This document shows positions 5,253 to 5,319 of a stretch of DNA of 5,319 nt, in pieces. The notes under the pieces were generated by a model that was given only the letters and a program-made list of their open reading frames with translations, was not told the origin of the DNA and ran no database searches. Every line of letters begins with the position of its first letter. Position 1 is the first letter of the stretch. The stretch lies in assembly GCA_027004315.1 (NCBI GenBank), contig JALTHV010000027.1:1-5319 (forward strand), written 5' to 3'. The position numbers and the translations under genes are program-made. This DNA comes from Deltaproteobacteria bacterium (lineage in GTDB: Bacteria > Desulfobacterota > Dissulfuribacteria > Dissulfuribacterales > UBA3076).

Positions 5253-5319
5253 CTATCTACTTTGATAACCTCTACCAAAGTTATCACCAGTTCCCCGATA
5301 ACCACCATTGCCGTCAGAT
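5253..5319 (-). CDS. 3' end of an unidentified cassette gene (partial)
   Basis: One frame ends in TAG at 5253-5255 and encodes 21 visible residues of a glycine-rich tail (GGYRGTGDNFGRGYQSR). A second frame ending in TAA at 5246-5248 is also open and encodes a valine-rich segment (MVVIGELVITLVEVIKV). I prefer the first because Gly/Tyr/Arg/Asn-rich tails are common at protein C-termini, but the choice is uncertain. Either would end 50-60 bases before the attC at 5194, as expected for a cassette gene on the minus strand. The start lies beyond the window. Confidence 0.35.
   Translation of the reverse strand, partial: SDGNGGYRGTGDNFGRGYQSR

Larger units (their letters stand above)
1938..5319 (-). 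mobile_element. integron gene-cassette array (minus orientation)
   Basis: Four attC sites, all best read on the minus strand, alternate with single genes. Using the G^TT cleavage points, the complete cassettes are 4495-5073 (lipoprotein, 579 bp), 2626-4494 (588-aa protein, 1869 bp) and 2322-2625 (no clear gene, 304 bp). A fourth cassette starts at 2321 with the TIR-like gene and is cut by the IS. A fifth is represented only by its 3' end beyond 5194. The attC lengths differ (73, 75, 127, 137 bp), so the cassettes come from varied sources. The integrase and attI should lie outside the window, to the right by orientation. Confidence 0.85.

Overview
The window looks like part of an integron gene-cassette array, broken at its left side by an insertion sequence (IS) and a palindrome-rich repeat block. 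No integrase gene, attI site, rRNA or tRNA is visible, so the taxon cannot be fixed. Moderate GC, cassettes with dissimilar attC sites and an ISAzo13-type transposase suggest an environmental proteobacterium or relative, with either a chromosomal integron or a detached cassette cluster. That placement is inference.

Right part (about 1938-5319, genes on the minus strand). Read in the direction of transcription (right to left), the order is: end of an unidentified gene (about 5250-5319); attC (5068-5194); a 165-aa predicted lipoprotein (4558-5055); attC (4489-4563); a large 588-aa protein of unknown function (2703-4469); attC (2620-2692); a short cassette with no convincing gene (about 2322-2625); attC (2316-2452); and the start of a TIR-like nucleotide-binding protein (2274 down to 1938). 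Each attC has the expected pair of outer boxes (RYYYAAC-like and GTTRRRY-like) around a self-complementary core. Gene stops lie at or just before the attC, and the next gene begins shortly after it. Three complete cassettes can be measured: 579, 1869 and 304 bp.

Middle (615-1937). A complete-looking IS of about 1.32 kb encodes a 407-aa DDE transposase of the ISAzo13 type. Its ends are a 24-bp imperfect inverted repeat (22/24). The right end lies inside the TIR-like gene and removes the C-terminal half of its domain. The sequence left of the IS is not the rest of that gene, and no clear target duplication is visible, so the locus was probably rearranged or deleted after insertion.

Left part (1-614). 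The first 93 bases look like the 3' end of a plus-strand gene, followed at 96-166 by an attC-like site that reads best on the plus strand, opposite to the right-hand array. Bases 196-523 form a MITE-like or REP-like block with inverted ends and two near-perfect hairpins (15-bp and 30-bp stems). No convincing gene lies between 167 and 614.

The genes do not form a pathway; they share only a capture mechanism. The TIR-like family belongs to NAD-depleting anti-phage effectors, and the 588-aa protein has an Rx4H motif that could be HEPN-like. Cassette-borne defence is therefore a reasonable but unproven theme.
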